A stretch of 64,000 nucleotides of DNA from NCBI GenBank assembly GCA_052117325.1, contig JBQKJJ010000004.1; one strand, given 5' to 3'. Shown here piece by piece: positions 51,424 through 61,108 of the stretch. Under the pieces are notes generated by a model. It worked only from the letters and a program-made list of their open reading frames with translations. It was not told where the DNA came from and searched no databases. The stretch is from CAG-964 sp902789345. Lineage in GTDB: Bacteria; Bacillota; Clostridia; Oscillospirales; Acutalibacteraceae. A program made the position numbers and the translations under genes. Each line of letters begins with the position of its first letter. Within the stretch, counting starts at the first letter, position 1.

Positions 51424-53838
51424 TTACTGCACCGTAGGGCTAACAAGCTTAGCCTGCTTTTTAGACGGCTTAGCTTTTGTACTGCGAACAGTTTTGCCGT
51501 TTACCAGTGCAATATCAAGCACCTGCTCTATTCTGCTTACAGGCTTAAATTCTACCGCCTCTTTTACTACAGGGTCTACCTCATACAGGTCAGGCTCGTT
51601 GTCACTGGGGATTATTACGGTTTTCACACCTACACGGTATGCCGCCATAGTTTTCTCCTTTAGTCCACCTATAGGCAAAACTCTGCCACGCAATGTTATT
51701 TCACCTGTCATAGCCACATCTCGCCTTACAGGCTTGCCGGTAAGGGCAGAAACAAGGGCTGTTGTCATTGTAACGCCTGCTGACGGGCCGTCCTTTGGCA
51801 CTGCGCCCTCAGGGGCATGAATATGTATATCGTATTTTTTGTAGAAATCTGCGTCATAATTCTGCTTTACAGCCATTGCCCTTGCGCAGCTTATGGCGAT
51901 TTTTGCGGATTCCTTCATAACATCGCCCAAAGAGCCTGTCAACTCAATTTTACCCGTACCTGGCAACAATGCCACCTCTATAGGAAGCGTTGTACCGCCA
52001 ACTGCAGTCCACGCCAGGCCGTTTACCAAGCCCACTGCGTCAGCCGGCTCAATAGTATCAGGCTTATATTTTTTAGGCCCTAAAAGCTGTTCAAGCACCT
52101 TAGGCGTAACAGAAACCTTGTAATTCTCATCACGCACTATTTCAACAGCCGCCTTACGCAGTAAATCATTTATTCTGCGCTCCAAATTACGCACGCCGGC
52201 CTCACGGGTATAGCTGTCTATAAGCTCATACATAGCTGATTTGGATATTTTAAACTGACTTGCCTTTATGCCGGAGTTTTTCAGTGATTTTGGCAGTAAA
52301 TGCTTTTTGGCTATATTGAATTTTTCCTCACGGGTATAGCTGTCAACAGTTATAATATCCATTCTGTCAAGCAGCGGTTCCGGTATTGCCGAATAATCGT
52401 TAGCTGTGGCAATAAAGAACACATGGCTAAGGTCATAAGGCAAATCAATGTAGTGGTCAACAAAGGAATGGTTCTGCTCGCTGTCAAGCACCTCAAGCAG
52501 TGCAGAGGTTGGGTCTCCCTTGTAGTCGTTGCCCAGCTTGTCTATTTCATCAAGAATAATTACGGGATTAGAAGTTTCAGCAAGCTTAATTGCATTCATT
52601 ACTCTGCCCATCATAGCGCCAATATAAGTTCTGCGGTGTCCACGAATTTCAGACTCGTCGTGTACGCCTCCTAAGGCAATACGCTGGCACTTTCTGCTTA
52701 TTGCCCGGGCAATAGACTGAGCAATAGATGTTTTTCCCACACCCGGCGGGCCTACAAAGCACAGTATCTGCCCTTTGACATCAGGAGACAATTTTCTTAC
52801 TGCAAGGGTTTCAACAATTCTTTCCTTAACTTTTGTCAAACCGTAGTGGTTTTTGTCTAAAACATACTGTGCATAATCTACATCAATTACCTCTTGGTCA
52901 AAGGTGTTCCACGGCAGTTCAAGGCAGGTATCAAGATAATTTCGTATTACATTTGCCTCCTGGGAACCCAGCGGCAAACTTGTAAGTTTTTCGCACTCTT
53001 TAACAAGCACCTTTTCTACCTCTTCGGAAAGGTGAAGCTCTTGAACCTTATTAAGATACTCCTTTGCCTCCTGGGTAGATTCATCGTCAATGTTAAGCTC
53101 GTCCTCCAAAACTCTAAGCTGTTCCCTTAGGTAATATTCCCTTTGCCCCTCGTCTATTCTTTCACGGGTCATTTTATGAACGGAATCTTCAATTTCAAGT
53201 ATAAAAACCTCATCTGTAAGGTAGGTAATAAGCTTCTGCTGTCTTTCCTCAACATTAATTGCCTCAAGCAGCTCCTGCTTTCTTTCGTATTCCATTCTGG
53301 TGTTGCCGGCAATAAGGTCGCAAATTTTTCCCGGTTCTCTGGAAGTTGAAATTTTATAAACAACATCAGACGGGAACTTCGGCACTAAGTTAAGGTACCT
53401 TTCAAAAATGTCCTTAATAGACCTTGTAAATGCTGTTTCAGTTACCTCGTCGTCATAAACATCCTCAACAGGGGAAATTAAGCCTGTAAGATACTGCTGC
53501 TCAGAGCATGCACCCAATACCTTTGCACGGTACTTACCCTCAACAATAACTCTTATAATATTGTCAGGCTGTCTTAGTATTTGCTTAACCTCTGCAACTA
53601 CACCTACAGAGTACAAATCGTCAATAGTAGGCTTGTCTGTTTCAATTTCCTTTTGAGCAGTAACAAAAATAAGCTGGTCTGTAGTCATTGCCTTTTCTAT
53701 AGCAAGTGCAGACATTTTTCTGCCAACATCAAAGTGGAGAACCATTTCCGGAAACACTACCATTCCACGCAAAGCCAGCATTGGCATCTCTATAAAATCA
53801 TCAACATTTAATTCAGTATTTTCTTCTGTCTGTTTCAT
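51424..53838 (-). CDS. lon: ATP-dependent protease Lon
   Basis: 804 residues with the three LonA parts: an N-terminal substrate domain (about 15-210), an AAA+ domain with Walker A GPPGVGKTSIAQ and ILDEIDKLGNDYKGD, and a protease domain with the catalytic Ser in PKDGPSAGVTMTT and the Lys in GGLKEKTMAAYRVGVKT. Lon degrades misfolded and regulatory proteins. Start behind AAAGGAGG; a dyad lies in its leader. Confidence 0.96.
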   Translation of the reverse strand: MKQTEENTELNVDDFIEMPMLALRGMVVFPEMVLHFDVGRKMSALAIEKAMTTDQLIFVTAQKEIETDKPTIDDLYSVGVVAEVKQILRQPDNIIRVIVEGKYRAKVLGACSEQQYLTGLISPVEDVYDDEVTETAFTRSIKDIFERYLNLVPKFPSDVVYKISTSREPGKICDLIAGNTRMEYERKQELLEAINVEERQQKLITYLTDEVFILEIEDSVHKMTRERIDEGQREYYLREQLRVLEDELNIDDESTQEAKEYLNKVQELHLSEEVEKVLVKECEKLTSLPLGSQEANVIRNYLDTCLELPWNTFDQEVIDVDYAQYVLDKNHYGLTKVKERIVETLAVRKLSPDVKGQILCFVGPPGVGKTSIAQSIARAISRKCQRIALGGVHDESEIRGHRRTYIGAMMGRVMNAIKLAETSNPVIILDEIDKLGNDYKGDPTSALLEVLDSEQNHSFVDHYIDLPYDLSHVFFIATANDYSAIPEPLLDRMDIITVDSYTREEKFNIAKKHLLPKSLKNSGIKASQFKISKSAMYELIDSYTREAGVRNLERRINDLLRKAAVEIVRDENYKVSVTPKVLEQLLGPKKYKPDTIEPADAVGLVNGLAWTAVGGTTLPIEVALLPGTGKIELTGSLGDVMKESAKIAISCARAMAVKQNYDADFYKKYDIHIHAPEGAVPKDGPSAGVTMTTALVSALTGKPVRRDVAMTGEITLRGRVLPIGGLKEKTMAAYRVGVKTVIIPSDNEPDLYEVDPVVKEAVEFKPVSRIEQVLDIALVNGKTVRSTKAKPSKKQAKLVSPTVQ

Positions 53839-53879
53839 AATACGCCTCCTTTAGCTATTGTCAGCATATAACTAATGCT

Positions 53880-53903
53880 GCAGAATAATCATAATAATTC
53901 TGC
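53880..53903 (-). promoter_or_regulatory. 24 bp dyad in the lon promoter region
   Basis: A 24 bp sequence with 10 of 12 pairs symmetric (arms GCAGAAT and ATTCTGC) about 42 bp before lon; it overlaps a possible -10 (TATGAT). It could be an operator for a stress regulator. It does not match CIRCE or CtsR sites. Confidence 0.4.
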
Positions 53904-53949
53904 TAATTGTAATAATCAGCATTTCTAAAACTATAACATAAAAACAACA

Positions 53950-53977
53950 AGGCTGCAACTAAATATAGTTACAGCCT
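53950..53977 (-). terminator. Terminator of clpX
   Basis: A stem of 11-12 bp (AGGCTGTAACTA with TAGTTGCAGCCT, one mismatch), a 4 nt loop and a T-rich tail (TGTTGTTTTTAT) on the minus strand. Confidence 0.75.
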
Positions 53978-54006
53978 AACATAATTAAAAGAATTTAGAA
54001 AGCAAA

Positions 54007-55326
54007 TTAACCTGCATTGCTGCGCTTAACCTTTTTCTTTGCTTCCTTTCTGTCGGATACATCATCTGTAAGCAGCTTACGCTCTTGATTGTGGATGATA
54101 GTAACCACTGACGGATCCTTAACGGTTTCTGCTGAAATAATAACCTTTTCTATGGTAACATCTGACGGTACTTTAAACATTAAATCCATCAGCAGGTTTT
54201 CCATAATGGAACGCAGACCTCTTGCGCCTGTGTTTTCCTTTTGAGCCTTTTCAGCAATAGCCTCCATTGCGCCGTCTTCAAATTCAAGCTCTACATTATC
54301 AAGCTCAAATATTTTCTTGTACTGCTTAACAAGAGAGTTTTTCGGCTCTGTAAGAATTCTTATAAAGCCCTCTTTATCAATGGCATTAAGATGTGTTATA
54401 ACAGGAAGTCTGCCAATAAGCTCCGGAATAAGACCATACTTTACAAGGTCGTGAGGAACTACATTTTTCATCCAGTCAGTTTCGTTTGAAATCTGCTCTT
54501 TAGACTTAACCTCTGCCCCAAAGCCGATAGAGCTGTTAGACACCCTGTGCTCCATTGTTTTTTCCAAACCGTCAAAAGCACCGCCGCAAATAAACAAAAT
54601 GTCCTTTGTATTTATAGGCAGATACTCCTGCTGAGGGTGTTTTCTGCCACCTTGCGGAGGAACATTTGCAACGGTACCCTCTAGGATTTTCAGCAGCGCC
54701 TGCTGTACGCCCTCACCGCTGACATCACGGGTAATTGAAGGGTTTTCTGACTTTCTTGATATTTTATCAATTTCATCAATATAAATAATACCCTGCTCTG
54801 CCCTTGCAATGTCGTAGTCGGCAGCCTGAATAAGACGAAGAAGAATATTTTCAACATCTTCACCTACATAACCTGCCTGTGTAAGTGTAGTTGCGTCAGC
54901 AATGGCAAAAGGAACATCTAGTATCTTTGCCAAGGTTTGCGCCAAGAATGTTTTGCCTGTACCTGTAGGACCAAGCATTAAAACATTACTTTTTACAAAA
55001 TCTACATCAGTGTCTGTATTGTATATTCTTTTGTAGTGGTTGTACACGGCTACACAAAGGGTTTTCTTTGCCTCTTCCTGACCAACAACATACTCGTCAA
55101 GCTTTTCCTTGATTTGCTCAGGCTTCAGCAATGTTTTATAACTGCCTGCCTCTTTGCCGTGGTATTCGTCAACAGCCGGCCGGCTATCGTTTAAAATGGA
55201 CTGGCACAGACCAATACATTCCTCACAAATATAAACACCGTTACCCTCAATAAGTCTGCCCGACTCATTTTGTGGTCTGCCGCAAAATGAGCAGCACAGC
55301 TTTCGCTTGTCATCCTTGCTTGCCAT
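54007..55326 (-). CDS. clpX: ClpX ATPase subunit
   Basis: 439 residues. The N-terminal zinc domain is CCSFCGRPQ...YICEECI; Walker A is GPTGTGKTFLAQT; Walker B is GIIYIDEIDKI; the ClpP-docking loop is IGFGAEV (near residue 277). ClpX unfolds substrates for ClpP. It lies 29 bp after clpP in one transcript, with its own terminator. Confidence 0.97.
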   Translation of the reverse strand: MASKDDKRKLCCSFCGRPQNESGRLIEGNGVYICEECIGLCQSILNDSRPAVDEYHGKEAGSYKTLLKPEQIKEKLDEYVVGQEEAKKTLCVAVYNHYKRIYNTDTDVDFVKSNVLMLGPTGTGKTFLAQTLAKILDVPFAIADATTLTQAGYVGEDVENILLRLIQAADYDIARAEQGIIYIDEIDKISRKSENPSITRDVSGEGVQQALLKILEGTVANVPPQGGRKHPQQEYLPINTKDILFICGGAFDGLEKTMEHRVSNSSIGFGAEVKSKEQISNETDWMKNVVPHDLVKYGLIPELIGRLPVITHLNAIDKEGFIRILTEPKNSLVKQYKKIFELDNVELEFEDGAMEAIAEKAQKENTGARGLRSIMENLLMDLMFKVPSDVTIEKVIISAETVKDPSVVTIIHNQERKLLTDDVSDRKEAKKKVKRSNAG

Positions 55327-55355
55327 AGTACAACTCCTTTCTTTTGAAAATTAAA

Positions 55356-55949
55356 TTATCTCTGCATTACCTTGTCGATTAAACCATAATCGCACGCCTC
55401 TTGTGCAGACATAAAGTTATCACGGTCTGTATCCTTTTCAATAACCTCAAGAGGCTGGTTTGTATTGTCAGCAAGAATTTTATTTAGTCTTGCCTTTATA
55501 CGGTCAATATAATTTGCATGTATCATAATGTCCGAAGCCTGACCCTGGAAACCGCCTAAAGGCTGGTGAATCATAATATCAGAGTTTGGCAAAGCATATC
55601 TTTTGCCCTTTGCTCCGGATGAAAGTAAAAATGCACCCATACTTGCTGCCATACCCATACAAATTGTAGAAACATCACACTTAATGTACTGCATTGTGTC
55701 ATAAATAGACATACCTGCTGTAACAGAACCACCCGGGCTGTTTATATACAGTGAAATATCCTTTGTTGGGTCTTGGCTTTCAAGATATAAAAGCTGTGCA
55801 ACAACCAAGCTTGCAGAAGCGTCGTTTACTTCTCCTGTAAGCATAACAATTCTTTCGCTTAACAAACGGGAGAAAATATCATACGAACGCTCGCCTCTGC
55901 TTGTTTGCTCAACAACATAAGGCACTAAATTACTATTTCTAATTTCCAT
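55356..55949 (-). CDS. clpP: ClpP protease subunit
   Basis: 197 residues, the usual length. The catalytic Ser is in CMGMAASMGAFLLSSG, the His in IMIHQPLGGFQG and the Asp in DRDNFMSAQEACDYGL. It forms the proteolytic chamber used with ClpX encoded just downstream. Its leader contains a repeat structure (55998-56119). Confidence 0.97.
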   Translation of the reverse strand: MEIRNSNLVPYVVEQTSRGERSYDIFSRLLSERIVMLTGEVNDASASLVVAQLLYLESQDPTKDISLYINSPGGSVTAGMSIYDTMQYIKCDVSTICMGMAASMGAFLLSSGAKGKRYALPNSDIMIHQPLGGFQGQASDIMIHANYIDRIKARLNKILADNTNQPLEVIEKDTDRDNFMSAQEACDYGLIDKVMQR

Positions 55950-55999
55950 CTTAAAACATTCCTTTCAAAATACATTATATTTAAGGCAACACCGCAAAG

Positions 56000-56119
56000 C
56001 CGCCGCTTATTAATTTTATGCTGTGTTTAAAATCACAAAGCAAATGTAGAATACGCAGTCCGCAATACCTGTACAGCGCCGCCTTTCAGTAAGTCCCCAA
56101 AACTAACCGCCGCTTATTA
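56000..56119. repeat. 13 bp direct repeats flanking a GC-richer block in the clpP leader
   Basis: CCGCCGCTTATTA occurs at 56000-56012 and again at 56107-56119, with about 94 bp between them that are richer in GC than the flanks. It could be a small intergenic element. I see no reading frame or terminal inverted repeat in it that I would trust. Confidence 0.5.
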
Positions 56120-56121
56120 CT

Positions 56122-56151
56122 TATATAATACTAGGCAAAACATAATGTAAA
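56122..56151 (-). promoter_or_regulatory. Possible promoter of clpP-clpX
   Basis: TTTACA (56151-56146), 18 bp, TATATA (56127-56122) on the minus strand. Confidence 0.5.
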
Positions 56152-56164
56152 TATTCATGAAAGA

Positions 56165-57448
56165 TTAATTATTGGCAATAGCACTTTCCTTTACAAAGTC
56201 CATAGCCTTTTCTACAGCTATGTCTTTCTTTAGCTCGTCTGCAGCAATTGCAGCCTTTACTTTGTCAATATCCATCTTATATGTTTCAGCAAGTCTGCTG
56301 TACTCTGCCTCTAGGTCTTCGTCAGAAACATCTGTAAAACCCTCTTGCTGTGCAATCTTCTCAAGTGCAAGTCTTAGCTTAACTCTCTTTTCAGCCTCCG
56401 GCTTGTAAGAATTCTTAACAGCCTCAGCGTCCATACCCATATACTGTAGGTATGTGTTCATATCTAGGCCCTGTGAGCGCAAACGCATATCAAACTCACG
56501 CATCATATCGTTTACCTTGTTGTCATACATAGCCTCAGGAATTTCACCCTTTAGCAGTTCACAAAGCTTTGTTACAAGTTGATTTTCAACATCAGCGTCA
56601 GACTCTTTCTGCAGCTTTTCAGCCAATTCGTCAGTAACCTGAGCCTTGTATTCCTCAACAGTTTCCTTATCGCTTACATCCATAACAAAGTCGTTGTCAA
56701 GCTCAGGAAGCTCCTTTGTCTTAATTTCGTGAAGCTTAATCTTAAACTCACTTTCCTTGCCTGCAAGCTCGTCAACCTGGTAGTCCTCCGGGAAAGTAAC
56801 CTTAATTGTAAACTCGTCGCCTGTGTTCTTGCCGACAATCTGCTCCTCAAAGCCAGGAATAAACTGTCCGCTGCCAAGTGTTAGGTTGAAGTTTTCAGCC
56901 TTGCCGCCCTCAAAAGCTTCGCCGTCAACAAAGCCCTCAAAGTCGATTACTGTAATATCGCCGTCCTGTGCAGGTCTGTCTTCTACAGTAACAAGTCTGC
57001 TGTTTCTGTCTCTCTGCTTGTCAATTTCTTCATTTACAAGCTCTTCTGTAACCTCTGTTGACTTTGGTGTTACCTGAATGCCCTCATAGTCGCTGATTTC
57101 AACCTCCGGCTTTACAACAACAACAGCCTTAAAGGTCAAACCGTCCTTGCCAACTTCTTCTACAGAAACATCGTCTACAGCTACAACATCAAGCTTAGCC
57201 TCTTCTACTGCGTCAGCAAGCGCTGTTGGATATATATTCTGAATAGCGTCATCGTAAAATACGCCTTCGCCGTACATTTTTTCAATAATTGCCTTTGGTG
57301 CCTTACCCTTACGGAAACCAGGAATGCTGATCTTCTTAACTTCCTTGCGGTAAACACTGTTTACTGCGTCTGTAAATGTCTTGCCGTCAACCTCAACAAC
57401 AAGCTCGTGTTTGTTAGTTTCTACACAATTTGCAGATTTTAGACTCAT
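56165..57448 (-). CDS. tig: Trigger factor
   Basis: 427 residues with three domains: the ribosome-binding N-terminus with the signature PGFRKGKAPKAII near residue 43, the FKBP-type peptidyl-prolyl isomerase domain (about 155-240, with GDITVIDFEGFVDGEAFEGG) and the helical C-terminal chaperone domain. It binds nascent chains at the ribosome exit. The order tig-clpP-clpX is classical. Start behind AGGAGG. Confidence 0.96.
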   Translation of the reverse strand: MSLKSANCVETNKHELVVEVDGKTFTDAVNSVYRKEVKKISIPGFRKGKAPKAIIEKMYGEGVFYDDAIQNIYPTALADAVEEAKLDVVAVDDVSVEEVGKDGLTFKAVVVVKPEVEISDYEGIQVTPKSTEVTEELVNEEIDKQRDRNSRLVTVEDRPAQDGDITVIDFEGFVDGEAFEGGKAENFNLTLGSGQFIPGFEEQIVGKNTGDEFTIKVTFPEDYQVDELAGKESEFKIKLHEIKTKELPELDNDFVMDVSDKETVEEYKAQVTDELAEKLQKESDADVENQLVTKLCELLKGEIPEAMYDNKVNDMMREFDMRLRSQGLDMNTYLQYMGMDAEAVKNSYKPEAEKRVKLRLALEKIAQQEGFTDVSDEDLEAEYSRLAETYKMDIDKVKAAIAADELKKDIAVEKAMDFVKESAIANN

Positions 57449-57488
57449 GTTTATTTTCCTCCTGAATTGTTATGTTGAGTTGCGATTT

Positions 57489-57494
57489 ATTATA
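57489..57494 (-). promoter_or_regulatory. Extended -10 promoter of tig
   Basis: TGTTATAAT on the minus strand (TATAAT 57494-57489); the -35 (TAGAAA at 17 bp) is weak. Confidence 0.5.
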
Positions 57495-57547
57495 ACATAA
57501 CAAGTATTATTTTTCTATACCTAAATACAAAAAATTGTAATAGTACA

Positions 57548-58237
57548 TCATCTTACAAGTATCGGCACAAATTTCACATAATCACTGGAAATAAGCTTAA
57601 AATTTATGCCCTCAAATTCGCCTGTTACGGCTTTTTTAGCTACATTTGAACCATGCAAATGGCCATAGTAGCACTTTTTAATATTATATTCTTTAAGAAC
57701 ATTTAATATGTCGTCACAGCGTTGGTCACCGTACACCGGCGGATAGTGCAAAAACACAACAGGCTCAAGACCTGTTTTAAGTGCCTCTGTAATAGAGGTG
57801 CGCAGTCTGCCTACCTCTCTGTTAAGCACCTTTTTGTCACTGTCGGCTTCTGCATCGTAAAACCAACCTCTGGTACCGCATACGGCATATTCACCTACTG
57901 CCTTTGCAGAGTTGAAAACAATCTCTATAGAGTCAAAGCCGTTTTCCTTAAGATAATTTTCTATCTTTCGTCTTGTGTCCCACCAATAGTCGTGGTTGCC
58001 CTTTAAAAACAGCTTTTTCCCCGGCAGATTATGAATAAACTTAAAATCCTCGTAGCACTCGTTAAGCTTCATAGCCCACGATATATCGCCCGGAATTACA
58101 ACGGTATCTTCATCTGTAACAAGGCTTCGCCAATTCTTTTCAAGTCTTTCCTCGTAATTGTCCCACCCACGAAAAATATTCATAGGCTTGTTTGTTCCAA
58201 AAGAAAGGTGCAAATCGGCTATTACGAATAAAGACAT
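57548..58237 (-). CDS. Metallophosphoesterase
   Basis: 229 residues. The calcineurin-like metal motifs are IADLHLSFG (residue 6), IPGDISWAMK near 49, LKGNHDYWW near 77, FLHYPPVY near 162 and YYGHLHGS near 193. The first ATG shares one base with the thrC stop codon (TAATG), so it is coupled to thrC. The substrate is unknown; the family includes phosphatases, nucleases and UDP-sugar hydrolases. Confidence 0.88.
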   Translation of the reverse strand: MSLFVIADLHLSFGTNKPMNIFRGWDNYEERLEKNWRSLVTDEDTVVIPGDISWAMKLNECYEDFKFIHNLPGKKLFLKGNHDYWWDTRRKIENYLKENGFDSIEIVFNSAKAVGEYAVCGTRGWFYDAEADSDKKVLNREVGRLRTSITEALKTGLEPVVFLHYPPVYGDQRCDDILNVLKEYNIKKCYYGHLHGSNVAKKAVTGEFEGINFKLISSDYVKFVPILVR

Positions 58238-59748
58238 TAGTCAATACCCAAAGCCTTTAGCACATATGCAGGCATATCCTCAACAGCAGAAACATTGTTA
58301 AAGCGTACCTCTTTATTCTTTAGCTGAGCAAGAGGCTTTGGCACCTCTACGCCTGTTACCTTGTTCATTTGTTCTACCATATCAAACTCGCTGCCGCAAA
58401 TTTCGTCTTTTGGAATAATTGAACCCAAAACGCTCTTTGAGAACTTATACGGGCTTGCTGTAGAAGCCAAAATTACAGGTGTTTCTTTGTCGCCTGTCTT
58501 TTCAACATACTGTGCATATACATCAACAGCAACAGCTGTGTGAGTATCTGCAAGATAGTTTGACTGCTCATAAAGCTCTTTAATTGTTTTTGCTGTAGAC
58601 TCCTCGTCGCAGAAACCGCCGAAGAATCTCTCTGAAAGCCTGTCCATAATCTTATCGTCAACCTTATATTTACCCTCTGTCTTAAGAGCAGTCATATAAG
58701 ACTTAACCTTTTGGTCGTCGCCGTCTGAAAGAATGTAGAGCAGTCTTTCAAGGTTGCTTGAAACAAGAATATCCATAGAAGGTGACATTGTTGTATAGAA
58801 ATGTCTGCCCTTATCGTAAACGCCTGTGTTAATAAAGTCTGTCAAAACATTGTTTGAGTTAGACGCACAGATAAACTTGTTTATAGGCAAGCCCATAAGC
58901 ATAGCATAGTATGACGCAAGTATGTTGCCGAAGTTGCCTGTAGGCACTACAACATTAACCTTGTCGCCAAACTTAATTGTACCCTTGTTTACAAGGTCGC
59001 AGTATGCAGAAATATAATAAACTATCTGTGGCAGCAGTCTGCCCCAGTTAATAGAGTTAGCACTTGAAAACAGCTTGTCGTTAGCCTGCAGTTTTTCAAT
59101 AATCTCAGGAGTTGTAAAGATTTTCTTAACGCCTGTCTGAGCGTCATCAAAATTACCCTTAATAGCGCAAACATCTACATTGCTGCCCTCCTGGGTTGTC
59201 ATTTGACACTTCTGCATTGGGCTTACGCCGTCCTGTGGGTAGAATACAATTATTCTTGTGCCCTTTACATCCTTAAAACCCTCTAGGGCAGCCTTACCTG
59301 TATCGCCGGATGTTGCAACAAGAATAACAGCCTCTTTACCCTCATATTTTTTTGCAAGAGATTTAGTTAAAAAGTACGGCAAAATCTGCAGTGCCATATC
59401 CTTAAAAGCTGATGTAGGTCCATGCCAAAGCTCAAGAATATTCATAGTGTTACCGTTTAGTTTAGCAGAAACAATAGGTGCAGGGTTTTCGCTGCCGAAT
59501 TTCTCTGCTGTATAAGCGTTGTCTACACAGTCAGCTACCTCTTCAGCGGTAAAGTCGCTTAGGTAGTCGGCAATAACCTTTTTTGCTCTGCCCTTATAGT
59601 CCATTTTCAGCATAGCCTTAAAATCCTCTTCGCTATACTTTGGAATTTCCATTGGTACAAATAAACCGCCGTCGTTAGAAATACCCTGTGAAATAGCTTG
59701 AGCAGCCGAAACAACTATTTTTTTGTCTGTTGTACTGTTATAGTTCAT
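58237..59748 (-). CDS. thrC: Threonine synthase
   Basis: 503 residues from the ATG at 59748 (AGAGAGG upstream). It makes threonine from O-phosphohomoserine with PLP. The PLP lysine is in WHGPTSAFKDMALQ near residue 113; ATSGDTGKAAL and GNFGNILASYYA follow. The long N-terminal region (SNDGGLFVP) marks the class I type. Its own promoter overlaps the end of the M19 gene. Confidence 0.95.
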   Translation of the reverse strand: MNYNSTTDKKIVVSAAQAISQGISNDGGLFVPMEIPKYSEEDFKAMLKMDYKGRAKKVIADYLSDFTAEEVADCVDNAYTAEKFGSENPAPIVSAKLNGNTMNILELWHGPTSAFKDMALQILPYFLTKSLAKKYEGKEAVILVATSGDTGKAALEGFKDVKGTRIIVFYPQDGVSPMQKCQMTTQEGSNVDVCAIKGNFDDAQTGVKKIFTTPEIIEKLQANDKLFSSANSINWGRLLPQIVYYISAYCDLVNKGTIKFGDKVNVVVPTGNFGNILASYYAMLMGLPINKFICASNSNNVLTDFINTGVYDKGRHFYTTMSPSMDILVSSNLERLLYILSDGDDQKVKSYMTALKTEGKYKVDDKIMDRLSERFFGGFCDEESTAKTIKELYEQSNYLADTHTAVAVDVYAQYVEKTGDKETPVILASTASPYKFSKSVLGSIIPKDEICGSEFDMVEQMNKVTGVEVPKPLAQLKNKEVRFNNVSAVEDMPAYVLKALGID

Positions 59749-59784
59749 ATAAATTACCTCTCTTACAAATTTCATCTATCCTAT

Positions 59785-59813
59785 AATATATAACAAAAAG
59801 TTTCAAATGTCAA
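59785..59813 (-). promoter_or_regulatory. Promoter of thrC
   Basis: TTGACA (59813-59808), 17 bp, TATATT (59790-59785) on the minus strand. The short leader leaves no room for a riboswitch. Confidence 0.7.
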
Positions 59814-60720
59814 AGTTTTTACAGAAATTATATGCATTTGTGTAAAAAATCTTTCTAATTATATTTTCACTGTAATTATGCCTTAGCAGATAGTTATAAA
59901 ATTCGCCCATACTCTGTGCACCTTTTATGCAAGGTGGCATTTCTGCACCGTCGTAATCGCTGCCCAGTGCAAGCACATTTTCACCACCAAGTGAAAGGAA
60001 ATATTCAATATGCCTGTGCAGGTCTGAAAAGTCGGCAACGCCACTGTCGGTTACAAAAAATCTATGGAAGTTTATACCCACAATTCCGCCGATTTTGCAA
60101 ATATACTTAAACTGTTCATCGTCAAGGTTTCTGGGGTTTTTACATACAGCCTTTGCATTGGAATGTGTAGCAACAAAAGGTCTTTTTGCAAGCTCTGCCG
60201 TTTGCCAAAAAAGAGGAACGCTTGCGTGAGAAACATCAATAATTATTCCGTTTTTCTCCAATTCCGCAATGGCGGCTTTGCCAAACTCCGTTAGACCTTT
60301 TGGATTGTCGCAGAGAATACCGTCGCCTATTTCGTTTGCACCGTTCCATGTAAGAGTTAAAAAACGAACACCCATTTTCCTAAAACGCTTTATATTTTCA
60401 AGCTTTCCGTTTAATGCTGCGCCACCCTCAATAGAAAGCACAACATTATGGCTGTGGTTTTCAAGCTCGTTAAAGCTGTCTGCCTGTTTAAAACCACAGT
60501 TACTATTCATCTGCCTTTTTAAAAGCGCGGCACATTCCTCTACCAAATTCACCGCAGCCTCACCACGGTATTCGTCAGGTATCCACACAGCCATAACCTG
60601 TGTGTAGCTGTCGTATTGCAATGCCTTTTCAAAAGAAAAATGATAGTCGTTATGTACTACAGAACCCTTTTCGGTATATGCCTTGTAAAGCGTGTCGCAA
60701 TGTAAATCAAAAAGCTGCAT
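59803..60720 (-). CDS. Membrane dipeptidase family protein (peptidase M19)
   Basis: 305 residues from the ATG at 60720 (CAGGAGG upstream). Zinc-binding motifs of the M19/renal dipeptidase family are visible: FDLHCDTLYK at the start, VVLSIEGGAAL near 115, DVSHAS near 182, THSNAKAV near 206 and LGSDYDGAEMP near 265. It cleaves dipeptides, often with a D-residue at the C-terminus. The start overlaps the yraN end by 14 bp. Confidence 0.93.
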   Translation of the reverse strand: MQLFDLHCDTLYKAYTEKGSVVHNDYHFSFEKALQYDSYTQVMAVWIPDEYRGEAAVNLVEECAALLKRQMNSNCGFKQADSFNELENHSHNVVLSIEGGAALNGKLENIKRFRKMGVRFLTLTWNGANEIGDGILCDNPKGLTEFGKAAIAELEKNGIIIDVSHASVPLFWQTAELAKRPFVATHSNAKAVCKNPRNLDDEQFKYICKIGGIVGINFHRFFVTDSGVADFSDLHRHIEYFLSLGGENVLALGSDYDGAEMPPCIKGAQSMGEFYNYLLRHNYSENIIRKIFYTNAYNFCKNFDI

Positions 60721-61108
60721 AGTCGCCCTCCTGTATAAAAGCACCCTTTATGTAATTAATACGGTATAGATTTGTTGTGTTTGATTTAAGATAAACCTCT
60801 GAAATATCAAAGCGTGGCTGTAACCTTACATTATGCTGTTTTAGGTACAAATATGCCACTTTCATAATTCGTGCCTGCTTCTGCTTTGTTACTGCCAAGC
60901 AAGGACGAACCAACGGGTTTTGGTGTCTTGTTTTAACCTCAACAAATAAAATATGGGTTTTGTCAGCGGCAACAATGTCTATTTCGCCTACCCTACAGCT
61001 GTAGTTTCTGCAAAGAATTTTAAAACCCTGCTTTTTTAAATAATTGCAGGTATATTCCTCACCTATGTCACCTGTTTTTCTTTTTTGTGTTCTGTTATCC
61101 GTAATCAT
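60707..61108 (-). CDS. YraN family endonuclease-like protein (UPF0102)
   Basis: 133 residues. The nuclease core pattern is visible: GEEYTCNYLKKQGFKIL near residue 16, CRVGEIDIVAAD near 41 and LFVEVKTRH near 56, giving the D-x-ExK arrangement. The function of the family is not firmly known. It overlaps rnhB by 4 bp (ATGA), the usual rnhB-yraN order. Confidence 0.9.
   Translation of the reverse strand: MITDNRTQKRKTGDIGEEYTCNYLKKQGFKILCRNYSCRVGEIDIVAADKTHILFVEVKTRHQNPLVRPCLAVTKQKQARIMKVAYLYLKQHNVRLQPRFDISEVYLKSNTTNLYRINYIKGAFIQEGDYAAF

Noticed and set aside
53880..53903. A CIRCE element before lon
   Set aside because: The arms read GCAGAAT, not TTAGCACTC, and the spacing differs.
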